From: Streptomyces sp. NRRL B-1347
GTDB lineage: Bacteria; Actinomycetota; Actinomycetes; Streptomycetales; Streptomycetaceae
Direction: 5' to 3'
NCBI RefSeq assembly: GCF_000720325.1
Contig: NZ_JOJM01000030.1
Coordinates: 20,237-84,236 of the forward strand
DNA: 64,000 nt
Shown here piece by piece: positions 1 to 10,203 of this stretch. The translations under genes and the position numbers were made by a program. Each line of letters starts with the position of its first letter. Within the stretch, counting starts at the first letter, position 1. Below the pieces are notes generated by a model. The model made no database searches, was not told the origin of the DNA, and saw nothing but the letters and a program-made list of their open reading frames with translations.

Positions 1-1
1 G

Positions 2-3000
2 GAGCTGCGTGAGCGGACTGCGGCCGGCTGCTTCCTGGAGGGGGACGTGTGGTCCTGGGAGCCGGAGGCACTGTCGGTGGCCCCGGCCGAGCGGGAGTGG
101 GTGGACCCGCAGTCCCGGGTGATGATGGAGGTTGCCTGGGAGGCCGTGGAGCACGCCGGCATTCCGGTCGACCGGATCCGGGGCTCGCGGACCGGGGTGT
201 ATGTGGGGACGTACGCACCGGACAATCTGTTCCGGGAAGCACGCCCGGTTCAGGACGCACCCAACAGCCCGTACTTGTTCGGGAACTACACGGCGGGCAC
301 GGCGGGCCGGGTGGCCTTCTCGATGGATCTGCGCGGCCCGGTCATGGTGGTCTCCACGCACTGCTCCTCCAGCATGGTGGCCCTGGACACCGCGTGCGGA
401 GCGCTCACACTCGGCGAGTGCGACATGGCTCTCGCGGGTGGGGTGCTGCTGATGGTGGCGCCGCAGACGCACTACTTCGAGGCGCCGTTGCTCCTGTCGC
501 GACGCGGGGCCTGCCACGCCTTCGACGCGCGCGCGGACGGGTACGTGCGGGGCGAAGGCGCCGGTGCCGTGCTGCTCAAGCGGCTCGCTGACGCGCGCCG
601 CGGCGGCGACCGGATCCTCGCCGTGATCCGCGGCAGCGCGGTCAACAACGACGGCCAGGCGACGAGGATGACCGCTCCGTCCGGTGAGATGCAGCGTCGG
701 CTCTTCGCGGCCGCCGTGGAATCGGCGGGCGTAGACCCGGGGGAGGTGGGGCTGGTGGAGGCGCACGGGCCGGGCACCCCGGTGGGTGATCCGATCGAGT
801 ACTCGTCCCTCCACGCGGTCTACGGACGCGGCGGCCGGGGGCGCTGTGCGCTCGGGTCGCTGAAGACGAACATCGGGCACACCGAGCCGGTTTCCGGTGT
901 CGCCGGGGTCATCAAGGCGGTGGAGAGCCTGCGGCGCGGAGTGGTCCCGCCGAACCGGAACTTCACCGACTGGAATCCGGGCATCGACCGGGCCGAGAAG
1001 TCCCGGCTGTTCGTGCCGACCGAGCTGACCCCCTGGCCGGTGCCGGGCAAGGGACGCCTCGCGGCCGTGTGCAGCTACGGGGTGAGCGGCACCAACGGGC
1101 ACATCGTGCTGGAGGCCGCGCCCGCCGCGCGCCGCCGGCCCGCGCGCCGGGGGAAGCGGCCTGTCGTCGGGAAGCGTCTGTTCCTGTTGTCCGGGACCTC
1201 GGAAGGCTCGTTGGCGGGGGCGGCCGGACGGCTGGCCGACTTCTGCGAGAGGACCCCGGCCGATGCGCGCGATGTCGTCCATACTCTCGCGCTGCGCCGT
1301 CGCCATGCCGAGCACCGGCTCGGCATCGTCGCCGACGGACTCGGGCAGCTCGTCGGCCGGGCGCGGGAGTTCGCCGCGGGCGGCGCGCCCGAGGGTGCCG
1401 TCAGCGGTGTCCCGGTGCTGCCTCCCGACCATCCTGGTCCGGTCTTCGTCTTCACCGGGCAGGGCTCCCAGTACGCGGGCATGGGCCAGGGTCTGCTCGC
1501 TGACGAGCCGGTGTTCGCCGCCGCCGTCGACGCCCTCGAACCACTGATCGGGGCCGAGTCCGGCTTCTCTCTGCGGGAGGCGATCGAGCGCCCCGAACTG
1601 CTGGTGGGTGTCGACCGCATCCAGCCGACGCTGTTCGGCGTGCAGGTGGCGTTGGCCGAGCTGTGGCGCTCCTGGGGGGTGCGGCCGGCCGCGGTGATCG
1701 GGCAGTCCCTGGGTGAGGTGGCCGCGGCCGTGGTCGCCGGGGTGCTCAGCCGTGCGGACGGGGTGAAGGTGATCTGTCGCCGGGCCACTCTGCTCGCCCG
1801 AATCGCGCACGGCGCCATGGCCTCCGTGATGCTGAGTGCCGCCGAGACCCAGGACGCCATCGACGCGCTCGGCGCGGTGGGCGTCGCGCTCGGCGTGCTG
1901 ACTGCCCCGCGCACCACGGTGATCTCCGGTGACGCGCAGCAGGTGCGTGACCTGGTGGCGTACTGGAACGAGAACGGTGTTGTGGCCCGCATGGTCGATG
2001 TGGATGTGGCCTCGCACTCCCCGCAGGTCGACCCGGTCGTCGACGAGCTGTACGCCGCCTTGGCCGAGCTGCCCGACAACCGGCCGGGCGCCATCACCTT
2101 CTACTCCACCGTCAGCGACGACCCGCGCGATCCGGGCCCGCTGAACGCCTCGTACTGGGTGCACAACCAGCGTGACACCGTGCACTTCCAGCGTGCCGTG
2201 ACCGCCGCCCTGGCCGACGGGTACCGACTGTTCATCGAGTGCACCGCCCACCCGCTGGCCGCCCGGCCCGTCACCGAGACCGCCGCCGAGCAGGGCGTCC
2301 AGGACGTGGTCGCGATCGGCTCGCTGCGCCGCGGCAGCGACGACACCGAGGCGTTCTTGACGCAGCTGGCCACCGCCCACTGCGCGGGCTTCGACGGCAT
2401 CGACTTCGCCACCCACTACGGCGACGGGCGGCTCGCCGACGTGCCGACCACCTTCTGGAACCGCACCCGGTACGGCGGCGCCACCGAGCCCTACACCCTC
2501 ATCGCACCGACCCTGCCCGCCGCCCGCCAGCATCCGCTGCTCGGCGGCCATGTCGCCGACCCCGACCGGGCGGGCCGCCACCTGTGGCAGACCCCGATCT
2601 CCGCGGCCCGGCTGCCCTGGCTCGCCGACCACCGGGTGGCCGGTGTGCCGGTGCTGCCCGGCACCGGTTTCGCGGAGATGCTGCTCGCCGCGGGCGCCGA
2701 GGTCTTCGCCACCGACCGGGTCGCGATCGAGGACGTGACGATCGAGGCGCCGCTCGTCCTGGAACCGGAGCCGCAGGTGTTCACCCGGCTCGTGGAGGAG
2801 GACGGCGTGGTGCGCGGGCAGGTACTCACCCGCACCGCCGAGGGCCAGGTCGTGCACGCCCGCGCCACCATCCGCCCGCTCACCGACCACGAGCAGCGCC
2901 CGGACGCACCGGTGGACGGCCCCACCGCGGAGTGGACCGAGTCCGCCCCGGTCGACCTGCACCGCCACTTCCGCGAGCGCCACAACGTCTTCCACGGCCC

Positions 3001-5065
3001 GGCCTTCGCCGCCGTCGACCGCATCCGCCTCGACCCGGGACGCACCCGCGCCGTCTCAGCCCTGCGCATCGCGGACACCGCCCGCGTCTCGGCACACACC
3101 CTGCGGCTGCATCCGGTACTGGCCGACGAGTTCGTGCAGACGGCGGTGGCGGCCTGGCTCGGCCACTGCGCGACGAGCCCGGGACCGGTCGTGGTGGCGG
3201 GCTTCGGCACGCTCCGCGTATACGGGCCGACCGGCCACGCCCGGCACGCGGACGTGACCTTGCACGAGGCCGACGACCTGACCTGCACCGCGTCGGGCAC
3301 GCTCAGCACGGCCGACGGCACGGTCGTCGCCGAGATCACCGCACTGCGGCTTTCCAACATCACCCCGCCCGAACAGCGCTACGCCGACCGCCTGGCCCAT
3401 CTCGCCTGGCAGCCGGTCCCGGCCGGCGAAGCCCCCGAGTCCACCGCCCAGCAGTGGCTCGTCGTCGCACCCGAGGGCACCCGCTGGGGCGAGCGCCTGG
3501 CCGCCAAGCTCGGCAAGCGGTCGGCGGGAAGCCATCTGCTCCTGCACCCGTCAGGCACCCCGCTCGACCCAGGGCAGCTGGAGCGGGCGCTGGCCGCCGA
3601 CACCCGCCCGGCCGCGACCCATCTGCTGCTGGTCCTCAACGGCCCGGACACCGAGGGCACGCCCGACCGTGCCCGCGCCGCCGTGCACCGCACCCTCACG
3701 GTGCTGCAGACCCTGGCCGCCCGCGCCGCACCGCCGCGCCTGTGGGTGCTGTGGCGCGGCGATCACCCTCTGGCCGCCGCGGGCGTGCGCGGACTGCTGA
3801 GGGTCGCCGCCTTCGAACACCCCGAACTGCGGGCCGGAAGCCTGGAGGTGGCGGGCGACACCCCGCTCGGCAACGTCCTGGGAGATCTGCTCGACGACAC
3901 CCTGCCGGTCACCGAGGTCGCCTGGCGGCACGGGGTAAGGGCTGTGGCCCGGGTGCGCACGGGCCCCGGGGCGACTTCTCACCCCATCAAATCCCCCTAC
4001 AGTGAAGCCAGTTACCTGGTCACCGGCGGCTTCGGCGGCCTCGGCCTGCTCACCGCGCGGCGCCTGGCCGAACACGGCGCACGCACCCTGGTCCTGGTCG
4101 GCCGCACACCACCCGGCCCGGACGCCGAGCACACCCTCGAAGCGCTGCGCACCACGCTCGGCACGCACATCGAGCCGGTCCTCGGCGACATCGCCGAGCC
4201 AGGTACCGTCCACCGAGCCCTGAAGGCCGCCGACGGGAGGCTGCGCGGCATCGTGCACGCCGCCGGCGTCGTCGAGGACGCCACCGTGGCGCACATCGGG
4301 GACGAGCTGCTCGAGCGGGTCTGGCGCGGCAAGGCCGAGGGTGCCTGGCAGCTCCACCAGGCCACCCTGGAAGCCGAGTTGGACTTCTTCGTCGTCTACT
4401 CCTCGGTGGCCTCGCTGCTCGGCTCGCCCGGCCAGGGCGCGTACGCCGCCGCCAACGCCTATCTGGACGCGCTGGTCGCCCACCGGCTCGCCGACGGCTT
4501 GCCCGCCACCGGCATCCACTGGGGTGCCTGGTCCGGGGCCGGACGCGGACAGCACCTCGCCGAACGCGGCTTCGTCATGATCAACCCGGCCGACGGCCTC
4601 GACGCCTTCGACCGCATCCTCGCCGAGGGCCACCATCAGATCGCCTACTCGCCCGTCGACGCGGCCGCCTGGACCGCCCCCTACCCCGCTCTGCGCGAAG
4701 CGGCGCTCTACACAGAACTCCTCACCGGTGTCCAGGTGAGCGCCGAGGCCGACGGATCCCCAGTCCTCGACGACCTCCACCAGGCTGCCCCGGGCGCCGA
4801 ACGCCACCGCGTCCTCACCGAGTTCATCGTCGCCCAGGTCCGCGACCTGCTCGGCGGGACGACCCGCCACATCGGCGCCCACACCAGCCTCGTCGTCCTC
4901 GGCCTGGACTCCCTGGGCGCGGTCCAGCTCCAGCAGCGGCTCGCCAAGGCGCTGCGCCACGAGATCGCTCCGGGCACCATCTGGGTCAAGCCGAGCCCGG
5001 GGGCGCTGGCCGAGGCGCTCCTGCAGTCCATGGGGTTCACGTCGGAGCAGGAAGCGAGCCGCTGA
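2..5065 (+). CDS. type I polyketide synthase, KS-AT-DH-KR-ACP (5' end outside window)
   Basis: Single-module type I polyketide synthase without an enoylreductase domain. The frame is open to base 2, so the GTG at 47 is not the start and the first part of the ketosynthase is missing. Domains in order: KS with active-site Cys in THCSSS (codon near 362), His in EAHGPGTP and KTNIGH; AT with GQGSQ and the nucleophile in GQSLGE (Ser near 1706), plus a VASHS stretch closer to methylmalonyl-type than malonyl-type ATs; DH with DHRVAGVPVLPG (His near 2630); KR with TGGFGGLG and the SSV...GAYAAANAYLD catalytic region; ACP with GLDSLG near 4900. Unusual residues are THCSSS where TACSSS is usual and GQS where GHS is usual. 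A single DH-KR module ending in an ACP with no thioesterase suggests iterative use or release by another enzyme; that is inference. Confidence 0.95.
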   Translation, partial: ELRERTAAGCFLEGDVWSWEPEALSVAPAEREWVDPQSRVMMEVAWEAVEHAGIPVDRIRGSRTGVYVGTYAPDNLFREARPVQDAPNSPYLFGNYTAGTAGRVAFSMDLRGPVMVVSTHCSSSMVALDTACGALTLGECDMALAGGVLLMVAPQTHYFEAPLLLSRRGACHAFDARADGYVRGEGAGAVLLKRLADARRGGDRILAVIRGSAVNNDGQATRMTAPSGEMQRRLFAAAVESAGVDPGEVGLVEAHGPGTPVGDPIEYSSLHAVYGRGGRGRCALGSLKTNIGHTEPVSGVAGVIKAVESLRRGVVPPNRNFTDWNPGIDRAEKSRLFVPTELTPWPVPGKGRLAAVCSYGVSGTNGHIVLEAAPAARRRPARRGKRPVVGKRLFLLSGTSEGSLAGAAGRLADFCERTPADARDVVHTLALRRRHAEHRLGIVADGLGQLVGRAREFAAGGAPEGAVSGVPVLPPDHPGPVFVFTGQGSQYAGMGQGLLADEPVFAAAVDALEPLIGAESGFSLREAIERPELLVGVDRIQPTLFGVQVALAELWRSWGVRPAAVIGQSLGEVAAAVVAGVLSRADGVKVICRRATLLARIAHGAMASVMLSAAETQDAIDALGAVGVALGVLTAPRTTVISGDAQQVRDLVAYWNENGVVARMVDVDVASHSPQVDPVVDELYAALAELPDNRPGAITFYSTVSDDPRDPGPLNASYWVHNQRDTVHFQRAVTAALADGYRLFIECTAHPLAARPVTETAAEQGVQDVVAIGSLRRGSDDTEAFLTQLATAHCAGFDGIDFATHYGDGRLADVPTTFWNRTRYGGATEPYTLIAPTLPAARQHPLLGGHVADPDRAGRHLWQTPISAARLPWLADHRVAGVPVLPGTGFAEMLLAAGAEVFATDRVAIEDVTIEAPLVLEPEPQVFTRLVEEDGVVRGQVLTRTAEGQVVHARATIRPLTDHEQRPDAPVDGPTAEWTESAPVDLHRHFRERHNVFHGPAFAAVDRIRLDPGRTRAVSALRIADTARVSAHTLRLHPVLADEFVQTAVAAWLGHCATSPGPVVVAGFGTLRVYGPTGHARHADVTLHEADDLTCTASGTLSTADGTVVAEITALRLSNITPPEQRYADRLAHLAWQPVPAGEAPESTAQQWLVVAPEGTRWGERLAAKLGKRSAGSHLLLHPSGTPLDPGQLERALAADTRPAATHLLLVLNGPDTEGTPDRARAAVHRTLTVLQTLAARAAPPRLWVLWRGDHPLAAAGVRGLLRVAAFEHPELRAGSLEVAGDTPLGNVLGDLLDDTLPVTEVAWRHGVRAVARVRTGPGATSHPIKSPYSEASYLVTGGFGGLGLLTARRLAEHGARTLVLVGRTPPGPDAEHTLEALRTTLGTHIEPVLGDIAEPGTVHRALKAADGRLRGIVHAAGVVEDATVAHIGDELLERVWRGKAEGAWQLHQATLEAELDFFVVYSSVASLLGSPGQGAYAAANAYLDALVAHRLADGLPATGIHWGAWSGAGRGQHLAERGFVMINPADGLDAFDRILAEGHHQIAYSPVDAAAWTAPYPALREAALYTELLTGVQVSAEADGSPVLDDLHQAAPGAERHRVLTEFIVAQVRDLLGGTTRHIGAHTSLVVLGLDSLGAVQLQQRLAKALRHEIAPGTIWVKPSPGALAEALLQSMGFTSEQEASR

Positions 5066-5191
5066 CGGACCGCTACAGCCGCCTGCGCCTCCTCCCAACG
5101 AAGGCGACCGCAACCGTTTCGACGGCGTGATGCGGGCCGGTCGACGGCATGACGCGGACCGGGCGATTCCGAGCTCATGAAGGGTATGGAC

Positions 5192-6256
5192 ATGACGGCT
5201 ACACACGGCACGGGCCAGGAGACGCCACAGGGGACACCGCAGGAGCCGGGCCAAGAAGCCCCGGAGGGATTCCTCCGCGTCGAAGGACAGACGAAGTTCC
5301 TGGAGACGTTCCTGCCGGTGCGCAACGAGGTGCTCCACGACTTCTACCAGGCCTCCCGCACCAGCCGTGCCCCGCGCGCAGACCAGCGGAAAGACCTACG
5401 GGCCGCGGTCCGGCTGCTCGGCGGGGGCGCGAAGGACTCCGTCCCTGACCTCTACCGTCTCTACTACAACCGCCTGTTCTCCATGATCTGGCTGGCCCTC
5501 AACTGGGGCCCCTACACCCCTGAGATCCGGCAGGTGGCCGACCCTCAACAGCGGATCCACCTCTCCCAGGTCAACTCCGTGGACCGGTGCTGGCAGCCGG
5601 CCGTGGAGAGCGCGCCGCAGGACGGCCTGCTCATCGAGGTCGGCACCGGCCTCAGCGACGGCTGGGCCCGGATCGCGCACCTGCTGCCGCAGGTCGAGAT
5701 CGTGTCCCTCACCATCGAACGCGACCAGGCCGAGATCGGGCGCCGCATTGCCGAACGGCTCGGCCTGTCCGACCGAGTGACCTTCCGGGTCGGCGACCTC
5801 TTCGACCCCGCCACCACCCGCGACCTGGCCGGAAGCGCGGACGCCGTCACCGCGATGGGCGTCATCCCGCACTTCCCGCCGCCGCGCAAGGCGGAGGGGA
5901 TGCGCGCCATGGCGGCCATGCTCAAACCCGGGGCTCCGCTCCACATCTTCGACGCCTACCGGGTCCGGCCGTTCTCCCGCTTCATGCACCGGGCGCTCAT
6001 CAGCTCCCTGTGCTGGTACCCGACCGGCGACGAACTGCGCGCCGCACTGGCCGAGGCCGGTCTGTCGCTCACCCGCTTCGACGCGTACGACGCCGAGAGC
6101 TGCCTCCAGTTCGCGGACGACACCCGGGGCAACGACCAGCTGCGCCGCGAGTTCGGACCGGTCGTCGCCTGGGTGTTCCCGAACGTCGTGAGCCGCTTCA
6201 TGAAAGGGCTCCTCACACCCCAGGACTCGGTCTACCTGTCGGCGGTCCGGCGATGA
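5192..6256 (+). CDS. class I SAM-dependent methyltransferase
   Basis: Small-molecule methyltransferase of the Rossmann-fold class I type, about 354 aa. The SAM-binding motif is EVGTGLSDG, followed by an acidic strand end in SLTIERD and a motif IV-like stretch GSADAVTAMGVIPHF. Several in-frame ATGs occur at 5177, 5186 and 5192; the last is preferred because GAAGGG at 5179-5184 lies seven bases ahead of it. It lies 126 bases downstream of the polyketide synthase and its stop overlaps the next ATG by four bases (ATGA), so it is probably co-transcribed and likely methylates the polyketide product. The substrate cannot be read from sequence. Confidence 0.85.
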   Translation: MTATHGTGQETPQGTPQEPGQEAPEGFLRVEGQTKFLETFLPVRNEVLHDFYQASRTSRAPRADQRKDLRAAVRLLGGGAKDSVPDLYRLYYNRLFSMIWLALNWGPYTPEIRQVADPQQRIHLSQVNSVDRCWQPAVESAPQDGLLIEVGTGLSDGWARIAHLLPQVEIVSLTIERDQAEIGRRIAERLGLSDRVTFRVGDLFDPATTRDLAGSADAVTAMGVIPHFPPPRKAEGMRAMAAMLKPGAPLHIFDAYRVRPFSRFMHRALISSLCWYPTGDELRAALAEAGLSLTRFDAYDAESCLQFADDTRGNDQLRREFGPVVAWVFPNVVSRFMKGLLTPQDSVYLSAVRR

Positions 6257-7245
6257 CCGCCCCGGAACCGGTCCCCGGCGCGGCTCCCGCGGACGCGGAA
6301 CGCGCCGCCCGAGTGCCCGTCACGTCGGCCCCACGGACCTGGTGTTCGCCGGTCATGGCCTGGGCGGCGGTCGGGACCGTGTTCCTGGCGGCCGAGGCGT
6401 GGGTGATGGTGCGCTGGGCCGTCACCGACGCACGCTGGTTCCCCTCCGGCGACTACGGACTGAGCCCCACGCGGCGCGTCGTGGCGAGCGCGTTCCAGAT
6501 CCTGAGCATCGCAGGAGTCCTGGCCAGTGTGGGCTGGCCGCTTGTCCAGAGCATCCGACAGCGAGCCCTGACCATCGAGACCAGAGTGCTCCTCGGCTAC
6601 CTGAGCGCCTTCTGGCTCATGCCGGTCGTCAACTACACCTCCCAGACAGCCGGTTACAGCAAGTACCTGATCGGCACCACCGACTGGGGCTCCTTCATCC
6701 CCGGCTGGCACGGCCCGGACCCCGACACGCACCCGGTGCCGCTGTTCGTCGGCTGGTTCGCGCTGGCCGAAGTGATGATGTGGACCCTGCCGACGGTCTG
6801 GGTGCTCGGCGCCGCGGTGCGCAGGCGGCCGCACCTGCCCGGAACACGCCTGGCCCTGCTCGCCTTCGTCACGGCCCTGTCCGCCGAACTGGTCCTGGAG
6901 CCGATCATGGTCTTTACCGGCGGCTACGTCTACGTCACCGCGGTGCCCGAGCTGACCCTGTTCGCCGGCCACTGGTACCAGCTCCCCACCTACGCCATGG
7001 TGGTCGCCGCACTCGTGTACGGCATGATCCCGGGCCTGATCTGTCACTACCACCGCCATCACGAACGGGGCGCACCCGTTCTGCGCGGGACGGGTGGCCT
7101 GTCGCCCGCCGCGCGCCCGTGGGCGGCCACGCTGGCCGTCATCGGCACCGCCCAGGTCTGCTTCCTGGCCCTGGTCGTCAGCTACGCCGTCATCCCCCTG
7201 CTCGGCGGCGAACCCGCCACCGACCTGCCCGCACACCTGCGGTGA
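6253..7245 (+). CDS. AveC-like integral membrane protein
   Basis: A 330-aa multi-spanning membrane protein with about six or seven hydrophobic segments (for example FLAAEAWVMVRW, ILSIAGVLASVGWPLV, LALLAFVTALSAELVLEP, YAMVVAALVYGMIPGL, VIGTAQVCFLALVVSYAVIPLL). The LEPIMVFTGGYVYV and GHWYQLPTYAM stretches resemble the AveC-like family; AveC itself is a spirocyclase/dehydratase in avermectin biosynthesis. Translation is coupled to the methyltransferase by an ATGA overlap. In this setting it would act on, or route, the polyketide at the membrane. The family assignment rests on remembered similarity and overall topology, so treat the spirocyclase role as inference. Confidence 0.6.
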   Translation: MTAPEPVPGAAPADAERAARVPVTSAPRTWCSPVMAWAAVGTVFLAAEAWVMVRWAVTDARWFPSGDYGLSPTRRVVASAFQILSIAGVLASVGWPLVQSIRQRALTIETRVLLGYLSAFWLMPVVNYTSQTAGYSKYLIGTTDWGSFIPGWHGPDPDTHPVPLFVGWFALAEVMMWTLPTVWVLGAAVRRRPHLPGTRLALLAFVTALSAELVLEPIMVFTGGYVYVTAVPELTLFAGHWYQLPTYAMVVAALVYGMIPGLICHYHRHHERGAPVLRGTGGLSPAARPWAATLAVIGTAQVCFLALVVSYAVIPLLGGEPATDLPAHLR

Positions 7246-7275
7246 GCCTCAACCAAGCCACCTTCGGGAGGGCGC

Positions 7276-8535
7276 ATGCCACAGACCAGGGACCGCGCCG
7301 TAGTCATCGGCGGCGGATTCGCGGGACTGCTCGCCGCACGCGCCCTCGCCGAGCACTTCGCGACGGTCACCGTGATCGAACGCGACCTGCGGACCGATGC
7401 CACCCGCCGCCGCGGCGTCCCGCAGTTCCACCACCCCCACGGCCTGCTGCACCGCGGCGCGGAAGCCCTCGAGATCCTCTTCCCCGGGCTCCGCGCCGAA
7501 CTGCGAGCACGCGGGGCCGCCACCTTCGACTTCGGCGAGCGGACCCGGATCCTGTTCCCCTCCGGCTGGGCTCCGGCCGGACCGGTCGGCGTGGACCATC
7601 TCGCCTGCAGCAGGCCACTGCTGGACGACGTCCTGCACCGGCGAGTCGGCGTACTGCCGCCGGTGCGGCAGGTCACCGCCACTGTCCATAGCCTGCTATG
7701 GCGCGACGAGCGCGTAGCCGGTGTCCGCGATACGACGGGCGCGGCGCATCCCGCCGAGCTGGTCGTGGACGCGTCCGGCCGCACCTCGCGGCTGACCGAC
7801 TGGCTCACCCGAAGCGGCACACCCGTCCCGGCAAGAGCCCACGTCTTCGCCGGTCTCACCTACGTCACCCGGGCCTACGAGGACACACTCGACCAGGACT
7901 GGCACATGTCCACCGAGATGACCTACGCCCCCACGATCCGCCACGGCTGCCTCATCCAGCGCGTCGAGGCAGACCGGGTGCTCCTCACCCTGATCGGGGC
8001 GGACGGAGTGCGTCCCCCGTACGACACCGACGGCTTCGAGGAGTACGCCGCGACGCTGCGCAGCTCCCACCCACTGGACGTGATCAAAACCTGCGCGCCG
8101 CTCGGCCGCACCTACCGCTACGGCGGCCTGCACAACCACTGGAACCCCTACCACCACATGCGCGACTGGCCGGACGGACTCATCGCGCTGGGCGACGCCG
8201 TGGCCGCCCTCAACCCGATCTACGGACACGGCCTGACCGTCGCCGCGCTCGAAGCCCTGGCCCTGCGCGACCTACTCGCACAGAACCCGGGCCGCGGCCT
8301 CACACGCCGCTTCCAGCGCACGGCCGCCGACATCATCCGCGTGCCGTGGCTGCTCGCCAGCCGCTCAGACGCAGCCTGGCGACCGCACACCCAACGCCCC
8401 TCGGTCCGCCTCACCAACTGGGCGCTGCGCCGCCGTCTGAGCCGGGTGCCGGACCACCCCGGGCTCTACCGCAAGGTGGTGACTGTACAGAACCTGCTCG
8501 CACATCCGGCGACGCTCGCGTCCCCCTGGCCATGA
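7276..8535 (+). CDS. FAD-dependent oxidoreductase / monooxygenase
   Basis: A 419-aa flavoprotein of the aromatic-hydroxylase / geranylgeranyl-reductase superfamily. The N-terminal FAD Rossmann motif is AVVIGGGFAGLLAARAL, with the acidic strand end VIERD; a second FAD motif lies at LIALGDAVAALNPIYGHGL (Gly-Asp fingerprint). The start at 7276 follows GGGAGG. It is 30 bases downstream of the AveC-like gene on the same strand, so the four genes from the polyketide synthase onward look like one operon. A post-PKS hydroxylation or epoxidation is the natural proposal. There is no signal peptide and no obvious truncation. Confidence 0.8.
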   Translation: MPQTRDRAVVIGGGFAGLLAARALAEHFATVTVIERDLRTDATRRRGVPQFHHPHGLLHRGAEALEILFPGLRAELRARGAATFDFGERTRILFPSGWAPAGPVGVDHLACSRPLLDDVLHRRVGVLPPVRQVTATVHSLLWRDERVAGVRDTTGAAHPAELVVDASGRTSRLTDWLTRSGTPVPARAHVFAGLTYVTRAYEDTLDQDWHMSTEMTYAPTIRHGCLIQRVEADRVLLTLIGADGVRPPYDTDGFEEYAATLRSSHPLDVIKTCAPLGRTYRYGGLHNHWNPYHHMRDWPDGLIALGDAVAALNPIYGHGLTVAALEALALRDLLAQNPGRGLTRRFQRTAADIIRVPWLLASRSDAAWRPHTQRPSVRLTNWALRRRLSRVPDHPGLYRKVVTVQNLLAHPATLASPWP

Positions 8536-8851
8536 CAAGCGGTCCCGGCCAGGATCGGGACTGGTGCGGGCGGCTCCGGGGAGTTCGTTGTGGCCGACGA
8601 TGTGCTCGCGATTGTCCACCGCGGCAACGTGTACGTCCTGTCACGCACCTCGCTGGAACTGGAGGAGCAGCGGACACGACAGCGCCGCAAGCTTGCGGTA
8701 CTCGGCGACGCGTGGGGCAGCCGAGCCCCGGCACTGACCGTAGCCCCAAGCGAGCCAGCCATCGCTCGTGAGCTTTGGCCACGGAATCTGAGATCCTGCC
8801 CTGGCGTCTCGTGGCCCGAGCGGGTCGCGGTGCCGTCTCTCCCCGTGCTGC
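8536..8851. other. gap between FAD gene and transposase remnant
   Basis: No convincing gene. A plus-strand frame from 8590 runs into the transposase, but its first 85 or so codons (starting VADDVLAIVHRGNVYVLSR) show no transposase similarity and look like a fragment of another gene fused by decay. A short possible inverted repeat pairs GGGGAGTTC (8577-8585) with GAACTCTCC (9712-9720), which could be the degraded ends of the IS630-like element. Confidence 0.3.
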
Positions 8852-9711
8852 CTGCAGAAGCTGGCCGCGTACCTGGAGCAGGGTCCGGCCGCGCACGGCT
8901 GGGTGGAGGACCAGGTGTGGACCGCCGGCCGGGTGGCCACGCTGATCGGCAGGAAGTTCCACGTCTCTCACAGCGTCTCGGGCGCCACGCGGTTGATGCA
9001 CCGGCTCGGTTTCTCGCCGCAGGTGCCTACGCGGAGGGCCGCGGAGCGCGACGAGCAGGCCGTGACGGTGTGGAAGGAGGTGACCTGTGCCGGGGTGAAA
9101 GAGCCCGGGCGGCCTGCGGGGGCTGCCTCTGCTTCGAGGACGAGGCAGGCTTCACCCGCCGTCCGCTCAGGGGACGCACCTGGGGCCGGCGCGGCGTGAC
9201 GCCGGTCGTGACGGTCAGCGGCCGACGCCCGGGACGGCTGTCGGTGGCCGGATTGATCGCGATGCGGCCCGGCTCCCGGCCCCGGCTGTGCCACCGCCTG
9301 CGCACTCACCCCGCGGGCAGGGGAAAGCGCCGCAGCTTGGGCGAGCGCGACTTCCTCGCGCTGATCGACGGCACCCACCAGCTCGTCAAGGCACCGATCG
9401 TGCTGGTGTGGGACCGGCTCAACACCCCCATCTCCCGCAGGATGCGCAAGCTGATCGCCGAACGTGAGTGGCTGATGATGTTCCTACTGCCCGCCTACTC
9501 ACCCGACCTCAACCCGGTCGAAGGCGTGTGGGCGCACGTCAAACGCAGCCTGGCCAACCTGGCCGTCGTCACCCTGGACCGCCTGGAGACACTCGTCCGC
9601 AACCGGCTCAAACGCCTCCAGTACCGGCCCGGCACCCTCAACGGCTTCATCACCGGAACTGGCCGCGACCTCGACGCGCTTCCGGCCATCAGCTTGCCCC
9701 TTCTTCGGTGA
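8852..9711 (+). pseudogene. IS630-like transposase, 5'-truncated, two reading frames (copy A)
   Basis: Remnant of an IS630-family DDE transposase. The winged-helix part (AAHGWVEDQVWTAGRVATLIG) is read in one frame to about 9130. The catalytic part lies in the -1 frame: CFEDEAGFTRR (first Asp), IVLVWDRLN (second Asp) and YSPDLNPVEGVW (Glu). The N-terminal helix-turn-helix domain present in the related copy at 24362 is absent here, so this copy is truncated. The frame change falls at the same position as in copy B, which may reflect programmed -1 frameshifting in this IS lineage rather than decay; the missing 5' end alone makes it non-functional. Confidence 0.7.
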
Positions 9712-10203
9712 ACTCTCCTCGAGCCCACCTCTCAAGCAGCGAGAACGCCGCCCAAGTGGCCTTGTTCGCCGAGAACGAGCAGCACATGCTCTCCGCTTCG
9801 GGAGGCGCTCCGGTCGGTGACTGTTCACTGTCGGCCCGTGGCATATGAGCGGCGGTCGACGGTGCGCCCGATCAGGATGCCAGCGAGTCCTTCACAGGCG
9901 GTATTACTGCATAATCTGCGCAAAATTGAAGTTATTTCTCTTTTCATCCTGTTTTGTTCCAAAGGTGACTATGCCAATGCCATACTGCGGACACGGCGCA
10001 GGAGGCCCAACTCCGGTGACGCTGATGCACGTTGGATCCCGTCGTGGCCCAGTCCCCGCTCGGCGACGAGCAGCCCAGGCGCGATCCCTGACTCTGTTCT
10101 CCGCCGTTGGCCCGATCCGTCGTAGCGATTCCGCATCGCTGCGGATGTCCAGGGATTCTTCGTTCCCACCGCCACGATGCGGACACGGGAAGGAGACATC
10201 GTC
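9712..10203. other. intergenic, partly AT-rich
   Basis: No gene is supported over about 490 bases. Around 9895-9970 the composition drops sharply in GC compared with the surroundings, which suggests inserted or decayed DNA or a promoter region for the secreted protein downstream. Short frames on both strands lack ribosome sites and family features. Confidence 0.4.

Noticed and set aside
8590..9711. A single intact 373-aa transposase
   Set aside because: The first part of this frame has no transposase similarity, and the winged-helix part lies in another frame; the continuous frame is accidental.
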